From: Myceligenerans salitolerans
GTDB taxonomy: Bacteria; Actinomycetota; Actinomycetes; Actinomycetales; Cellulomonadaceae
DNA length: 64,000 nt
Reading direction: 5' to 3'
Assembly (NCBI RefSeq): GCF_017349295.1
Contig: NZ_JAFMPK010000045.1
Location: 20,759-84,758 of the forward strand
The position numbers were made by a program, and so were the translations under genes. The notes below the pieces were generated by a model that saw only the letters and a program-made list of their open reading frames with translations, did not search any database and was not told where the DNA came from. Within the stretch, counting starts at the first letter, position 1. The number at the start of each line of letters is the position of its first letter. This document shows, in pieces, positions 26,271 to 35,721 of the stretch.

Positions 26271-26558
26271 ATGGCTGGGTACAGGATTGAGCGGCAGATC
26301 GCCTCCTTCGGCGAGCACGTGCGGGGCTGGCGCATGGTCTTGGGTCTGACGGCGCAGCAAGTGGCTGAGCGCGCCGACATCACGCGGGACACACTGCGTA
26401 AGATCGAGACCGGGAACCCGAGCGTGAGTTTCGGCAACGTCGCCCAGGTGCTGCGCGCGCTCGGCGTGCTCGACCAAGCCGTCGAGGCGATCGACCCGCT
26501 GAACAGCGACATCGGCCGCCTGCGGGCCGGCAGCCTCGTGAAGAAGCGCGCCCGATGA
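26271..26558 (+). CDS. hipB: HipB-like antitoxin, XRE-type helix-turn-helix
   Basis: A 95-residue protein with an XRE helix-turn-helix at about 20-70 (GLTAQQVAERADITRDTLRK, then IETGNPSVSFGNVAQVLRAL). HipB binds operator DNA and neutralises the HipA kinase. The ATG at 26271 is preferred because GAAAGGGG lies just before it; upstream in-frame ATGs at 26235 and 26244 overlap the operator. It overlaps the downstream toxin by four bases (ATGA at 26555), giving coupled translation. Confidence 0.88.
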   Translation: MAGYRIERQIASFGEHVRGWRMVLGLTAQQVAERADITRDTLRKIETGNPSVSFGNVAQVLRALGVLDQAVEAIDPLNSDIGRLRAGSLVKKRAR

Positions 26559-27787
26559 CCACCGTCGAGGTCCTCGTCGACGATGCGGGACGCACCCGGC
26601 TCGTGGGCCAGGCGCATTTCACCCGGACGCGCGGCCAGATCTCTACGACGTTCCTTTATGACCCTGGGTACCTCACAAGTGACGGCATGGCCATCGACCC
26701 TGCCCTACCCCTGGTGTCCGGCTCCCAACACCAGACCGGGCTCGTCCGCGCCTTTGCCGACGGCGCCCCGGACCGATGGGGCCGCAATCTCATCGAGAAG
26801 GCCGAGCGGACGCGCGCCCGCGAAGAGAACAGAGCCCCGCGGCGACTGGACGACCTCGACTTCCTCCTTGGGGTCAGCGACGACACACGCCAGGGTGCGC
26901 TGCGATTCCGCCTGCCCGGGCACGACGAGTTCCTCGGGAAGCCCTCGAGCGTTCCGCAGCTCGTCTCGCTACCTGAGCTGCTGCACGCCTCCGACGAGCT
27001 CTCCTCGGACGACGACCCATCAGCGGCCGTCAAGCAGCTCCTGGACACAGGGACCACGGGGCTGGGCGGCGCGCGGCCGAAGGCCTCCGTGCGCCTCGAG
27101 GACGGGAGCCTCGCGATAGCGAAGTTCCCGCACGGCAGCGATCAGTGGGACGTCATGGCTTGGGAAGCGACGACGCTCGACTTGATGGAGAGCGCGGGCA
27201 TCTGCACGCCGCAGCGGCGGCTCACGCGCGTGGGAGCGCGCAGCGTGTTGATCTTGCGCAGGTTCGACCGAACGATGACCGGGGATCGCGTCGGCTACAT
27301 AAGCGCCATGACGGCCACTGGCTCCGTCGACGGCGAGCAACGCGACTACGCCGACATCGCCGAGGCGATGCGGGACCTATCTCGCTCGCCGAAGCAGGAC
27401 CACCACGAGCTCTTCGACCGCATCGTGGTCAGCGTGGCGCTCGGCAACACCGACGATCACCTACGCAACCACGGGTTCCTCGCAGACCGCGGCTCGTGGA
27501 CGCTGAGCCCCGTGTTCGACGTGAACCCGAACCCGGATCCGTGGCGGTCCCGCTCGACGTCGATCATGGGAGCCGACGCGCCGCCCGACGAGGTCGACGG
27601 CCTACTCGCCCTGGCCGAGGACTGCGGCCTGACGTCCAAGCAGGCCCGCGAGAGGATGGGCCGCGTCGCGGGAGCACTGGCGAACTGGCGCGACCAGGCG
27701 CGCAAGAACCGGATCAGGGAGCACGAGATCACCATGATGGCCGAGTCGATCGAGGCACGGCTGAATGCCGTCGTCAAGGCGGTCTGA
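26555..27787 (+). CDS. hipA: HipA-like serine/threonine kinase toxin
   Basis: The 410-residue protein has the HipA layout: an N-terminal subdomain with DGAPDRWGRNL, the glycine-rich GLGGARPKAS motif, a lysine strand (SLAIAKFPH), the catalytic loop GNTDDHLRNHGFL and the metal-binding SPVFDVNPNP. HipA kinases phosphorylate translation factors or aminoacyl-tRNA synthetases and induce dormancy; HipB inactivates them. All core catalytic residues appear present, so the module looks intact. It overlaps hipB by four bases and is followed by an IS3 remnant. Confidence 0.93.
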   Translation: MTTVEVLVDDAGRTRLVGQAHFTRTRGQISTTFLYDPGYLTSDGMAIDPALPLVSGSQHQTGLVRAFADGAPDRWGRNLIEKAERTRAREENRAPRRLDDLDFLLGVSDDTRQGALRFRLPGHDEFLGKPSSVPQLVSLPELLHASDELSSDDDPSAAVKQLLDTGTTGLGGARPKASVRLEDGSLAIAKFPHGSDQWDVMAWEATTLDLMESAGICTPQRRLTRVGARSVLILRRFDRTMTGDRVGYISAMTATGSVDGEQRDYADIAEAMRDLSRSPKQDHHELFDRIVVSVALGNTDDHLRNHGFLADRGSWTLSPVFDVNPNPDPWRSRSTSIMGADAPPDEVDGLLALAEDCGLTSKQARERMGRVAGALANWRDQARKNRIREHEITMMAESIEARLNAVVKAV

Positions 27788-27954
27788 AGATCGAACGCCC
27801 TTCACAGTCGGTGGCCCCCAGGCGACCCATTTGATCACGTCGACGCCTCGCCTCTGCCCCTTGCCTCACCAGACCGCTTCGGCCTTAGACCTGCCGGTAT
27901 GCCCGGCGCGCCTGAACAACTGGACGGCAGCCCGCTCCCAGCCGGTCACAGCCA

Positions 27955-28288
27955 CCACTTCGAATGCCGAGTACACGTCCGTGCGGTTCACCGAGCGCCT
28001 CGGTCTGGAGGGGCTGACCCCACCGATCGGCTCGGTCGGGGATGCCTATGACAACGGCTCATGGAGTCGACCATCTGCCTGTACAAGGCCGCATGCATCG
28101 ACACGACCGTGTTCCACCTCGGGGCGTGGAAGACGCTCGAGGACGTCGAGTACGCCACCGCCGAATGGGTCGACTGGTACAACCAGCGCCGCGTCCACAC
28201 CGCCCTCAACTACGCCACCCCGGCCGCCATCGAGGCCGACTACTATCGTCAAGCCCCGGCCAGAGAGCCAGTCATCACCAACAACTGA
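27955..28288 (+). pseudogene. IS3-family transposase (orfB) remnant with frameshift
   Basis: EYTSVRFTERLGLEGLTPPI and SVGDAYDN in one frame, then MESTICLYKAACIDTTVFHL, WVDWYNQRRVHTALNYATPA in another, form the C-terminal third of an IS3 integrase-type transposase, including the final catalytic Glu of MEST. The two parts are separated by a small indel near 28055. The first two-thirds are missing and no terminal repeats were found. 27788-27954 and 28289-28545 show nothing else. Confidence 0.85.
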
Positions 28289-28545
28289 ACTCTCCACAGA
28301 ACCCGGGGCGGTTCAGAGGTCACCGCCACAGAAGCGAGTTTAGAAGCCGTGAGGGCAGTGGAGACGGTGGGACTCGCGAGCCGGTCGCCCGGCATCTGGG
28401 ACCCGAGCTGGCTCTTCACGGCGGCGCCGATGAGGACGATTCGCTGACCGCGGTAGTCCGCTCGGCGCAAAGCCGACACACTGTGCGGGTGGGCAAACCA
28501 TCGCGTCGTGCGAACCGTCGTAACCGGCCAAGGCGTGTCCGCTAC

Positions 28546-29730
28546 GTGGCTGCCGGCTCGGGGTTGCGGGTCGTGATTGCGACGCAACCCAAGGCCACTG
28601 ATGGGGGCGTTGACCTCGCCGCCGACCTCGCCCTCACGAAGGCCGCACTCCTGTACGCCGACACTGTCGAGCTCGTCAGTCCCGGTGCCGCGATGATCGC
28701 CGCAACAAGGGCGCTCGAGTCCGCCACCACGAGCAACGCGCTGGACGTCCTGGAGTCGTTCGACCACGACACCTTGCAGCGCCTCGGCGGTCCGCTGTCG
28801 GACAATTGGCGTCAGATCGTGGAGACCGTGAAGGCGGTAGACCAGGCGCCAGCGCTGAAGCGACAGCTTCTCGATGCGTCCCCTAAGCTCGCCGAACTGT
28901 TCGAGATCGTTCGAGGGTTCGACGACTCCGCCCTACGGCTGCGGTCGGTCGCGGCCGACATGGTGGATGCCTCGGGCTTGCGCGAACTGGATGAGGCAAT
29001 CCGGCTCGGGGTAGTTACTGTGAACGAGGTCGGCGCCGGGCAAGGTGACTCCGACGCGATGCTTGCCGAATACGTCGACCACATCAAGCGAACTCTGCAG
29101 GACCCGGCCGTGCATGCACTGTTCGACGAGTCGTCCGCCTCGTTGGCGCGGTCACTGGTCCGGGAGGGACATGTCGAACCGAACCGGCTGACACTGATGC
29201 ACGCCAAACAGGCTGCCGTCGGGGGTGGTTTGGTGGCAAAGCTACCGTCATTCCCGAACTCGGGTATGCACGACGTGCTAATGCTTCGAGAAGACCTGGG
29301 GTCACCGTTAGGCCGCTACCGGCGCGCGGTAGTGGCGCTGTCAGAGAAGCTTCGGTCTCAAGCCTTCGACGAAGAATCCGCCGTTGAAGTGGAAGACCTG
29401 TGGCGAAACGACGTCGCCCCGACGCTTGACGATCTGCGTGACGGCATGGAACGGCACACGTTCGTCCGCCACCTCGCGAAGCAGGTTGGCGAGGAACCCA
29501 TGACCGTGGTGGCAGGGGTGGGGAGTCCGGGTGCAATCCTGATGGGGTTCCAGGCGATAACAGGCGTCGACTCGATCCTCTCCGCCCTCGCCGCCGCTGT
29601 TCCTGCGGCTGCCGGCGCCACGAGCCTCGCGGTAAAGGCCGCAACCGCGCGCGGCGGGGAGCTGGAGAAACTGCGCGGCAACGACCTGTTCTACCTGCAC
29701 GAAATCAACCGACGTCTCGGAGCTACCTGA
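28546..29730 (+). CDS. Hypothetical protein, helical with hydrophobic C-terminal segment
   Basis: From the GTG at 28546 (VAAGSGLRVVIATQPKA) the protein has 394 residues. The open frame starts much earlier, inside the IS3 remnant, and that leader is arginine-rich shadow. The body is largely helical, with a Gly/Ala-rich hydrophobic segment at about 330-372 (TVVAGVGSPGAILMGFQAIT) that could insert into a membrane. It may relate to the uncharacterised actinobacterial proteins that accompany DUF6236. No catalytic motif recognised. Confidence 0.65.
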   Translation: MAAGSGLRVVIATQPKATDGGVDLAADLALTKAALLYADTVELVSPGAAMIAATRALESATTSNALDVLESFDHDTLQRLGGPLSDNWRQIVETVKAVDQAPALKRQLLDASPKLAELFEIVRGFDDSALRLRSVAADMVDASGLRELDEAIRLGVVTVNEVGAGQGDSDAMLAEYVDHIKRTLQDPAVHALFDESSASLARSLVREGHVEPNRLTLMHAKQAAVGGGLVAKLPSFPNSGMHDVLMLREDLGSPLGRYRRAVVALSEKLRSQAFDEESAVEVEDLWRNDVAPTLDDLRDGMERHTFVRHLAKQVGEEPMTVVAGVGSPGAILMGFQAITGVDSILSALAAAVPAAAGATSLAVKAATARGGELEKLRGNDLFYLHEINRRLGAT

Positions 29731-29849
29731 CCAGGGAAAATACCCGGCCCTCCCCGCTTGACAGACATGGAAGCGTCTCTCACTCTGCCCCGACTGTGTG
29801 CGGCCCCGCCTCTGACCCGGATCCGTGGGGAGCGACTAGTCTCTGCTCC

Positions 29850-30836
29850 GTGCCTGTCGATGCGGTGGAGACTGTCGAGCAAGATGTACCGATCGCTTAC
29901 AGTTGGACGCTGCGACGGGCCATTGCGGATCCAGCACTACTTGCGATCGCCGGGTTCTCGCCCGGGGCGATCGCCGTCACGAATGCATGGTTCGTGACTG
30001 GTCGCAGTCCGGACCTCACGCTCGCGGTCCTTGGTGCCATCCCGATCGGGAATCTCGTCGCCTCGACCGCGGCACCGGTGCTGGCGTTGCTCTCCGTGTT
30101 CGTACTCGGAGCATCGACCCTCCGAGGCGTGAGGCTCTCCCCGACACTATTCTGGTCGGTAACATCACTTGGAATGCTTGCATTTCCTGCTCTTGCAACT
30201 CCACTCGTCGCGTCGCTCGCGATTTCATCTTACACGACATCGTTTGCGAATCGAGCAAGTTGGAAGATCGAATATTTCCTCGAGCGACTGGCGGATACAC
30301 GAGGCGGCTACCTGGCTGTTGCGCTCACGATCATTCCAGGAACTATCGCCCTCATAATTCGCGATGCGATAGGCCGCAAGGGACAACCGTCTCTAACAAC
30401 CACCCTCGAGACGTTTGGAATAGTCTCCATCATCCTGGCAGTGGCAATAGTCTTCCTCGCGTCGACTAAGGAGCGTCATAGCGAAATCCGGCGTGAGAGC
30501 CGGGCGATCGGAATTCTCACGCTAGTTGGGATGTTTGTCGTATCGCTCGCATCTGCTGCGACTAATTTCACCTGGGGTCCTCGGGAGGCGATATCATGGC
30601 ACTCAGAGAGTGGGGCGATGAACTCAATCGGGCGCCTGGTATCCGTAGATGACACCGGGGTGCAGATCCTAGACGAAGGCGGGATTCTCTCCTTTATCGA
30701 CGGAAATTCAATTACCCGGAGGTCCGTTTGCCCTCAGCCGATCGACGCGAACCTGGCGTCGTCGGCCGTTGAACTACTTGGACGGCTTCTGGACACCGCG
30801 GACTACGACGCCTACGCCAGTCCGCCATGCCTCTGA
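29850..30836 (+). CDS. Multi-TM membrane protein with small C-terminal domain
   Basis: From the GTG at 29850 the protein has 328 residues, with about six transmembrane segments between 25 and 255. A soluble C-terminal domain of ~70 residues follows (GRLVSVDDTGVQILDEGG, then FIDGNSITRRSVC). An 18-residue block of that domain is repeated in the overlapping small gene that follows. Function unknown. Base composition is lower in GC than the neighbours, which hints at separate transfer. Confidence 0.7.
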   Translation: MPVDAVETVEQDVPIAYSWTLRRAIADPALLAIAGFSPGAIAVTNAWFVTGRSPDLTLAVLGAIPIGNLVASTAAPVLALLSVFVLGASTLRGVRLSPTLFWSVTSLGMLAFPALATPLVASLAISSYTTSFANRASWKIEYFLERLADTRGGYLAVALTIIPGTIALIIRDAIGRKGQPSLTTTLETFGIVSIILAVAIVFLASTKERHSEIRRESRAIGILTLVGMFVVSLASAATNFTWGPREAISWHSESGAMNSIGRLVSVDDTGVQILDEGGILSFIDGNSITRRSVCPQPIDANLASSAVELLGRLLDTADYDAYASPPCL

Positions 30837-31039
30837 TTACGTGGCTGAGCAGCGACGGCGAGATCGAGTTCCTGGATAGCGGGTCCATCACGGATCGCGT
30901 GCTCTGCATCATTCCGCCCTCAGATGCGGACTCCCTCGTGCAGCACACAGCGGCCGAGGCTGCTACACCGCTAAGTAGGTCCGACGACACGGGTGCGTGC
31001 GAGGAGTGGGTGAACATGGCGCAGGCGGCGGAACGATAG
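30827..31039 (+). CDS. Small protein repeating the preceding protein's C-terminal domain
   Basis: A 70-residue protein starting at an ATG that overlaps the end of the preceding membrane-protein gene. Its DGEIEFLDSGSITDRVLC block aligns with GGILSFIDGNSITRRSVC in that protein, followed in both by a proline and an Asp-Ala pair. Either it is a stand-alone duplicate of the domain or a frameshift has cut a second repeat from one longer protein. No family recognised. Confidence 0.55.
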   Translation: MPLITWLSSDGEIEFLDSGSITDRVLCIIPPSDADSLVQHTAAEAATPLSRSDDTGACEEWVNMAQAAER

Positions 31040-31085
31040 ACCAGCCAAGCGGGGGGCTGAACCTTGCCGCAGCCCGTCCCTACGG

Positions 31086-31805
31086 TCAGGTGCTCTGTTC
31101 GCCGCGAAGGTAGAAGCGGTCGAGGCAGGCCGTGCCAAGCTTGGTAATGCTCCAGAACCTGTCGCCAGCCGAAGTTCCAGAGCCGATCCCATATGAAGGG
31201 GGGTAGGAGTCTCCATAGCGCCACTGGGCTAGCTTGCTGGCTTCCAATTCTGATAGCACGTGCGACCGAAGGGCAGGATCGGAACTGCCAACCGCCTCGA
31301 AGGCGGCGCGCGTCCTGTCGTACATCCAGGACGCGCGGTCAGAACCTGTGGGCCGCGCATCGTCCAGCGCAGTGAGTACGCGAAGGTGCGGCGCCTCAAG
31401 CCTCGTCATGATTCGCACCCACATGAGCTCTTCGTCGATGCTTGTGCCGTCGGCAGCCAACGCGCCGCGGGCGAGCAGCCTCCCGAGCACATCGAGTTTC
31501 TCTTCAAGTGCCGTACGTGACGCCGCATCCATGACCTCACCCAGGAGAGCGGCATGCGGCACTGTCGATGTCAGCTTGGAGGCGAGCTCGTCCGGGGCAA
31601 GGCCTGACTCTTCGACTGCGGTGCCAACCGTCCGCTCAAACTTTCGACGCTGGCCAGAGAGCCAACGGCTGTACATAGCATTGAGCGCAGGAACTGCACC
31701 AGCAACTGCCACTCCCGCCACCGGATCACCGATCGCCATACCGGCTGCCGCAAGAGCGACCGCGACCTCACCCCCGATCGCTGCTCGTTCGAAGTCATCC
31801 ACCAC
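31086..31805 (-). CDS. Hypothetical protein with hydrophobic N-terminus
   Basis: The 239-residue protein starts at a GTG (31803-31805). It has a Gly/Ala/Val-rich hydrophobic segment at about 13-40 and is otherwise helical (ELASKLTSTVPHAALLGEVM, then EEKLDVLGRLLARGAL). A C-terminal FWSITKLGTACLDRFYL segment looks like a winged-helix edge. Composition is clearly coding, but no family was recognised. It is convergent with the plus-strand membrane-protein genes. Confidence 0.65.
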   Translation of the reverse strand: MVDDFERAAIGGEVAVALAAAGMAIGDPVAGVAVAGAVPALNAMYSRWLSGQRRKFERTVGTAVEESGLAPDELASKLTSTVPHAALLGEVMDAASRTALEEKLDVLGRLLARGALAADGTSIDEELMWVRIMTRLEAPHLRVLTALDDARPTGSDRASWMYDRTRAAFEAVGSSDPALRSHVLSELEASKLAQWRYGDSYPPSYGIGSGTSAGDRFWSITKLGTACLDRFYLRGEQST

Positions 31806-31843
31806 TTCAGCCTAGCCAAGTCAGTCGCTGCCCAGACCCGGCG

Positions 31844-32059
31844 TCAGTCCGCGTCGTCGCGAGCCCGAAGATTCGCGAACCGGCGCGCAAGCAGCTCAAC
31901 CAGCTCTGGCGGTGCGGGATCGGTCGGCCACTCTTCGGACGGCCGCCTCGGCGCCGCCCAGACGGTGTAGCGTCGGCGATCGGGAGGCCAGGCGATCTCG
32001 TCATCACCGTCAACGACGGACGCGTCGTGGTCCAATGGCGGCTTGCCGTGGCGGGTCAT
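31844..32059 (-). CDS. Small acidic protein, true start probably upstream
   Basis: From the only canonical start (ATG 32057-32059) the protein has 71 residues (MTRHGKPPLDHDASVVDG, then PPELVELLARRFANLRARDD). Protein-like sequence continues upstream (PLSRIRAWAARAEAALDNA) to the TGA of the preceding gene in the same frame. An ATC at 32126-32128 sits exactly 6 nt after an AAGGAG, so translation may begin there (94 residues) or the start codon has mutated. Likely co-transcribed with the two genes upstream. No family recognised. Confidence 0.5.
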   Translation of the reverse strand: MTRHGKPPLDHDASVVDGDDEIAWPPDRRRYTVWAAPRRPSEEWPTDPAPPELVELLARRFANLRARDDAD

Positions 32060-32128
32060 CGCGTTGTCGAGTGCGGCCTCTGCTCGGGCAGCCCAGGCCC
32101 GGATCCGTGACAGTGGGACGTTGCCGAT

Positions 32129-32596
32129 TCAGATCTCCTTGTTGGTGTAGATGATCGCCCCGACGATGACCCCAGGATGGTCGGCTGCCAGCCTCTCAGC
32201 TGATCGACCGCCTACTTCGTCCCAGTGCTCCGCGATGTTCCGCAACAGCTCCAGGACTTCCTCGCCCGCCATCGCCGTCCTGAGGTCGTCTGGTAGCCGC
32301 CTCTGCGCACGCAACAAGTTGCGCACGGCAACGACCAAGAAGTCGGCGTCGGTCGAGACCTCCATTTGAAGCGCCACCGAAGGCACGCGCACGGGCTGTA
32401 GCGAGTCGCGGTCCAGCTGGGCACGGACCGCTTCCTGGGCCGGCTCGGCCATCTCACTGCGCAGGTGCGCGTCCTGCAGCGCGGAGGCGTACTCGTAGAG
32501 GGCATCCTCAAGTCGGGCCGCTTGCATCCGGACGGCCTCCGCCCATCGGCGCCCGCCGTGCCAGACGGCGAGGTCGTCGGCAGGGGCTGCAGGCAT
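32129..32596 (-). CDS. Hypothetical cytoplasmic protein
   Basis: A 155-residue protein from the ATG at 32594-32596, with GGAGGGAAGG upstream supporting this start. It is helical and rich in Ala, Arg and Glu (WAEAVRMQAARLEDALYEYA, then TAMAGEEVLELLRNIAEHW) with no recognisable motif. Its start is 12 bp after the stop of the lipoprotein gene, suggesting a lipoprotein/cytoplasmic-protein operon. Confidence 0.65.
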   Translation of the reverse strand: MPAAPADDLAVWHGGRRWAEAVRMQAARLEDALYEYASALQDAHLRSEMAEPAQEAVRAQLDRDSLQPVRVPSVALQMEVSTDADFLVVAVRNLLRAQRRLPDDLRTAMAGEEVLELLRNIAEHWDEVGGRSAERLAADHPGVIVGAIIYTNKEI

Positions 32597-32607
32597 AGCC
32601 TTCCCTC

Positions 32608-33474
32608 CTACTCTTGAGGTTCTGCGACGATTCCGTCGCTTCCTGGCCCACCACAGGAGTCCACATCTTGGCCATCGAGCGTGACGACGGCATACCACTC
32701 GAACGCCGGCCCCAGGTGATCCAGGAGCTCGACCGGATAGCGCACTGCAACCTGCCCGTCAGCGAAGACAGCACCGTTGGTCACGTTCTCCTGCGTGGCA
32801 GTTGAAAGGTCGAACACGAAGTTGGCCGTCTCGACGCCTGCACCGAACTTCGTCCCGAACTGATAGCTGGCCCCATCACCGTCAGCCGAACTGGCGGTGA
32901 CCAGAAAGCTCAGCCCATCGACGTCCGTAGCCTGGATCGGGTCGGTGAACACGACCGAGGCGAAGACCAGCGAACCGTCGTTCGAAAGGGTGACGTCCTT
33001 GATGTCGACAACTCCAGAGCCATCGCCTCGCTCGTCCTCGCACGTCACGTGGAACTTCGGGAAACCAGTGGACGCCTCCGCGATGGCGCCGTTGCCCAGG
33101 AGATCCGAGCATGTGCCATCAGCTGGCGCTCCCAGTGTCTCGCCAGGAAAGCTGACCACGACATACCCCGCGTTGCCGCCTTGCCCATCGAGACCTCCGT
33201 CCTCGCCGTAAGTCCGGTCCACGCACACATCGCTGCCGTCGATGACGACGCCCTCGACCGTCAGGCCATCCCAGATCGGTGCATCAGGCAGGTCATCGAG
33301 AACGAGCCGCTCCGCCGTGGCAACGCGTTCCGCATCCGACATGGTGGGCGCTTCGACCGGCGAGGACGGGGCGCTGGAAGCTGAACCCTCGACCGGCGCC
33401 GCGCCGCCGCCACATCCCGTCAGAGCCAGGACGACGACGGCAACCGGCACGAGGGCAGTCACACGGTTATGCAC
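32608..33474 (-). CDS. Lipoprotein of unknown function
   Basis: From the GTG at 33472-33474 the signal sequence reads [21 protein letters not shown], a clear lipobox with Cys21, followed by a Ser/Pro/Ala-rich tether and a secreted acidic domain of about 230 residues containing four cysteines ([35 protein letters not shown]), probably two disulfides. A TTG nine bases upstream is an alternative start. No family recognised. It heads an apparent three-gene operon. Confidence 0.75.
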   Translation of the reverse strand: MHNRVTALVPVAVVVLALTGCGGGAAPVEGSASSAPSSPVEAPTMSDAERVATAERLVLDDLPDAPIWDGLTVEGVVIDGSDVCVDRTYGEDGGLDGQGGNAGYVVVSFPGETLGAPADGTCSDLLGNGAIAEASTGFPKFHVTCEDERGDGSGVVDIKDVTLSNDGSLVFASVVFTDPIQATDVDGLSFLVTASSADGDGASYQFGTKFGAGVETANFVFDLSTATQENVTNGAVFADGQVAVRYPVELLDHLGPAFEWYAVVTLDGQDVDSCGGPGSDGIVAEPQE

Positions 33475-33844
33475 GCCACTCAACGTAGTGCGAGGCGGCC
33501 ATCGAAGGGCGAGAACCAGCCTTCGGCGCAGGGTGAACTTGCGGGTGAACCAAACCGGGCTAAACCGTGCGCCGGATCCCTACCAGAACCTGCACGCCGA
33601 GAGCCGGGCGAGCGTCCAGCAGCGGCCGGATCACCTCGGCGATTAGTCTCCTCGGATCGACCGGACCGGGGCGACCGAACCGGTGGCCGAGAGTCGGGTG
33701 GAGTTCTTGCGCGGGATGTCGTGCGGCGGCATGTCCATGACCCACCGGCCGCCCCCGGTTGGAGGTGCTTGCAGCTGTCGGATGTGCGGCATGATGTGGT
33801 CGGACTACAACAGGCCGTCAAGGTCGCTGTACAGGAGGTCGCGC

Positions 33845-34142
33845 CACCAGCGATGTCGGGCACTGGTAGGCGCCGTAGGATCCGCTGGTCGATCTCGTCG
33901 ACGAGGTCGCGAAGCTCATACGCGGGTTTGCGGGGCAGTCTGGAGATTGATTTTGCGAGGAGATCTCGTACCGTTACGTCGTCGCAGCCCGGGCACGAGC
34001 TGTGCTCGATCCATGGGGTGCGCCGCTGCTGGCGCGAGTGCCGGTCCCACCTGAGGAGGGCTTCATGTACTTCGCCGGGGAACCGTTCGAGCCTGGAGAT
34101 CGCGGCGCTCGTCGCGCCGGACAGCCGCGGATGCTTTGGTGA
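33845..34142 (-). pseudogene. Decayed gene, minus strand
   Basis: About 100 codons read naturally (LSGATSAAISRLERFPGEVH, then HSSCPGCDDVTVRDLLAKSI and PAYELRDLVDEIDQRILRRL) with a CPGC zinc-ligand-like motif, but the frame decays into low-complexity sequence after 33845 and has no clear start. A further natural piece in another frame at 33560-33640 (LIAEVIRPLLDARPALGVQV) may belong to the same broken gene. The gap 33484-34411 otherwise shows nothing. Confidence 0.4.
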
Positions 34143-34411
34143 ACGCGTGCGGACTCTTCTGGCCCGATTCGATGCGCGTAGCCGGGAGGGGCGTCTACGC
34201 GGCATGTCCCTTCGTCATGTCGATCATGGGGACGATGCTCCCACAGCCGCAGCTAGTCCCAGGACGGCCCGTGGTGTTCGGTTCCACTAGGGCTCGCGCC
34301 CGCCCCCGTGTGGGCGCGCTCGAGCGGCGTTCGACGACGAGACGATCGCGGAGGCCCGCGGGCGTCCAAGAACTTCGGCGATACTTCGATGTCGACCCGG
34401 AGTGAGGTGAG

Positions 34412-35089
34412 ATGACGAACTGGCAAGGAGTGCGCGAGCGTGTTTCACAGCTCCGTCGACGCGACAGGCGTCTGGCGACGTTCGGTGCCAGCGGTCATCG
34501 ATTCGTTCTGGCAGCGCCGCTGACCATGGCGCAAGTGGGAGAAGCAGAGGCACAGTTCGGCGTGGCTCTCCCGGAGGAGTACCGCTCGTTCCTGGTCGAG
34601 GTGGGCGCAGGCGGCGCAGGTCCCGGCTACGGCCTGGAGGTTCTGCGCAGCGAACGAGGCACGTGGCACTGGGGCCACGGCGACGTGATCCTGGACCAGA
34701 TCCACAGGCCCGCACAGACCGCTGAACAGATCGAGGCCGCCTGGAGCGAAGTTCCCGAGGCCCCACCGCAACGAGCGGACTTCCCCGACGATGCCGGCTT
34801 CGCCGCGGCGACGGCGTCGCTACGGGATCTGGAGGAGGAGGTCTACTCACGCCGGTTCATCGGCTGCATCCCCCTCGTGCACCGGGGCTGCGGCTGGGAG
34901 GAATGGCTCGTCGTCTCCGGGCCCCAACGAGGACACATTCGCGTCATGGGCGACGAGATCCTTCCCGTCTCGGACAGCTTCCACGACCACTACCTCAACT
35001 GGCTGCAGCAGGCAGAGACCGGCGCCGGAATCATCGACGATGGACGAGCGCGGCGCCGATCCTTGCTCCGCCGACTGCTGAGTTCCTGA
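34412..35089 (+). CDS. SMI1/KNR4 (SUKH) family protein
   Basis: The 225-residue protein has the SUKH signature LTMAQVGEAEAQFGVALPEE followed by YRSFLVEVGAGGAGPGYGL (about 36-75), and later GCIPLVHRGCGWEEWLVVSG and a FHDHYLNWLQQA helix. SUKH proteins act as immunity factors that bind contact-dependent or RHS-type toxins, among other roles. Here it stands close to, but convergent with, the RHS toxin-immunity pair, so it may protect against another toxin. GAGGTGAG precedes the ATG. Confidence 0.85.
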   Translation: MTNWQGVRERVSQLRRRDRRLATFGASGHRFVLAAPLTMAQVGEAEAQFGVALPEEYRSFLVEVGAGGAGPGYGLEVLRSERGTWHWGHGDVILDQIHRPAQTAEQIEAAWSEVPEAPPQRADFPDDAGFAAATASLRDLEEEVYSRRFIGCIPLVHRGCGWEEWLVVSGPQRGHIRVMGDEILPVSDSFHDHYLNWLQQAETGAGIIDDGRARRRSLLRRLLSS

Positions 35090-35209
35090 CGCCGGTTCCG
35101 GGGCTGCTGCGAGCATGTTCTGCGCGACATACCAGGCTTCGCCCCCTGCGACCTGCAGCACTGGCGTGGCCTGCAGCACCTCGTGGACTGAGAATCGCTT
35201 CTATTTCTC

Positions 35210-35719
35210 TCAATCGATTGCGGTCAGACCGATATCGATTGTCTCATCTGCCATCAGTTCCAGAGTCATTTCGAAGGAATGGTCGTTGACCTCGTTGGCA
35301 CAAACGCTGATTCCCTCTTCCGCACCGTATCGGATATCTTCACACTTCCATCCGCGTGCTGCCAGCACGTCAACCACCGAGGCGACTCGTTCGGCATCAG
35401 GCGGGCTGATGACAACGTACGGCTTTCCGTCGCCGGAATCATCGCAGTACACATCCGACACTTTTTCGGAGCCCAGAGCCGACCTCACTGATGCCGCCTC
35501 GGACTGAAGGGCAGCGCTATCTTCAGGGTCACACTGGCTTCCGAAGAATCCCATCGTGCGACCAACGACGCCGAGCGCTTGGACGGTAAATACCAGGACG
35601 ACTATCACCACTATCGCTATTAGCGATATCAGCAGCGTTCGCTTCTTCGCCCAGCCCGGCGCGTGCAGAGCACGGTCCGTACCGAAATCGTCCATGCCCG
35701 GTCCTGACGATCGACCCAT
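35210..35719 (-). CDS. Membrane-anchored immunity candidate for the large RHS toxin
   Basis: A 169-residue protein starting at an ATG (35717-35719) two bases after the stop of the 2295-residue RHS gene, so translation is likely coupled. It has one transmembrane segment (about 28-50, LLISLIAIVVIVVLVFTVQA) and an extracytoplasmic domain with three cysteines (SQCDPEDSA, DVYCDDSG, WKCEDIRYG). Downstream placement and size match immunity proteins of polymorphic toxins. Like the lipoprotein at 1089-1538 it would act at the envelope. The family is not recognised. Confidence 0.75.
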   Translation of the reverse strand: MGRSSGPGMDDFGTDRALHAPGWAKKRTLLISLIAIVVIVVLVFTVQALGVVGRTMGFFGSQCDPEDSAALQSEAASVRSALGSEKVSDVYCDDSGDGKPYVVISPPDAERVASVVDVLAARGWKCEDIRYGAEEGISVCANEVNDHSFEMTLELMADETIDIGLTAID

Positions 35720-35721
35720 CC

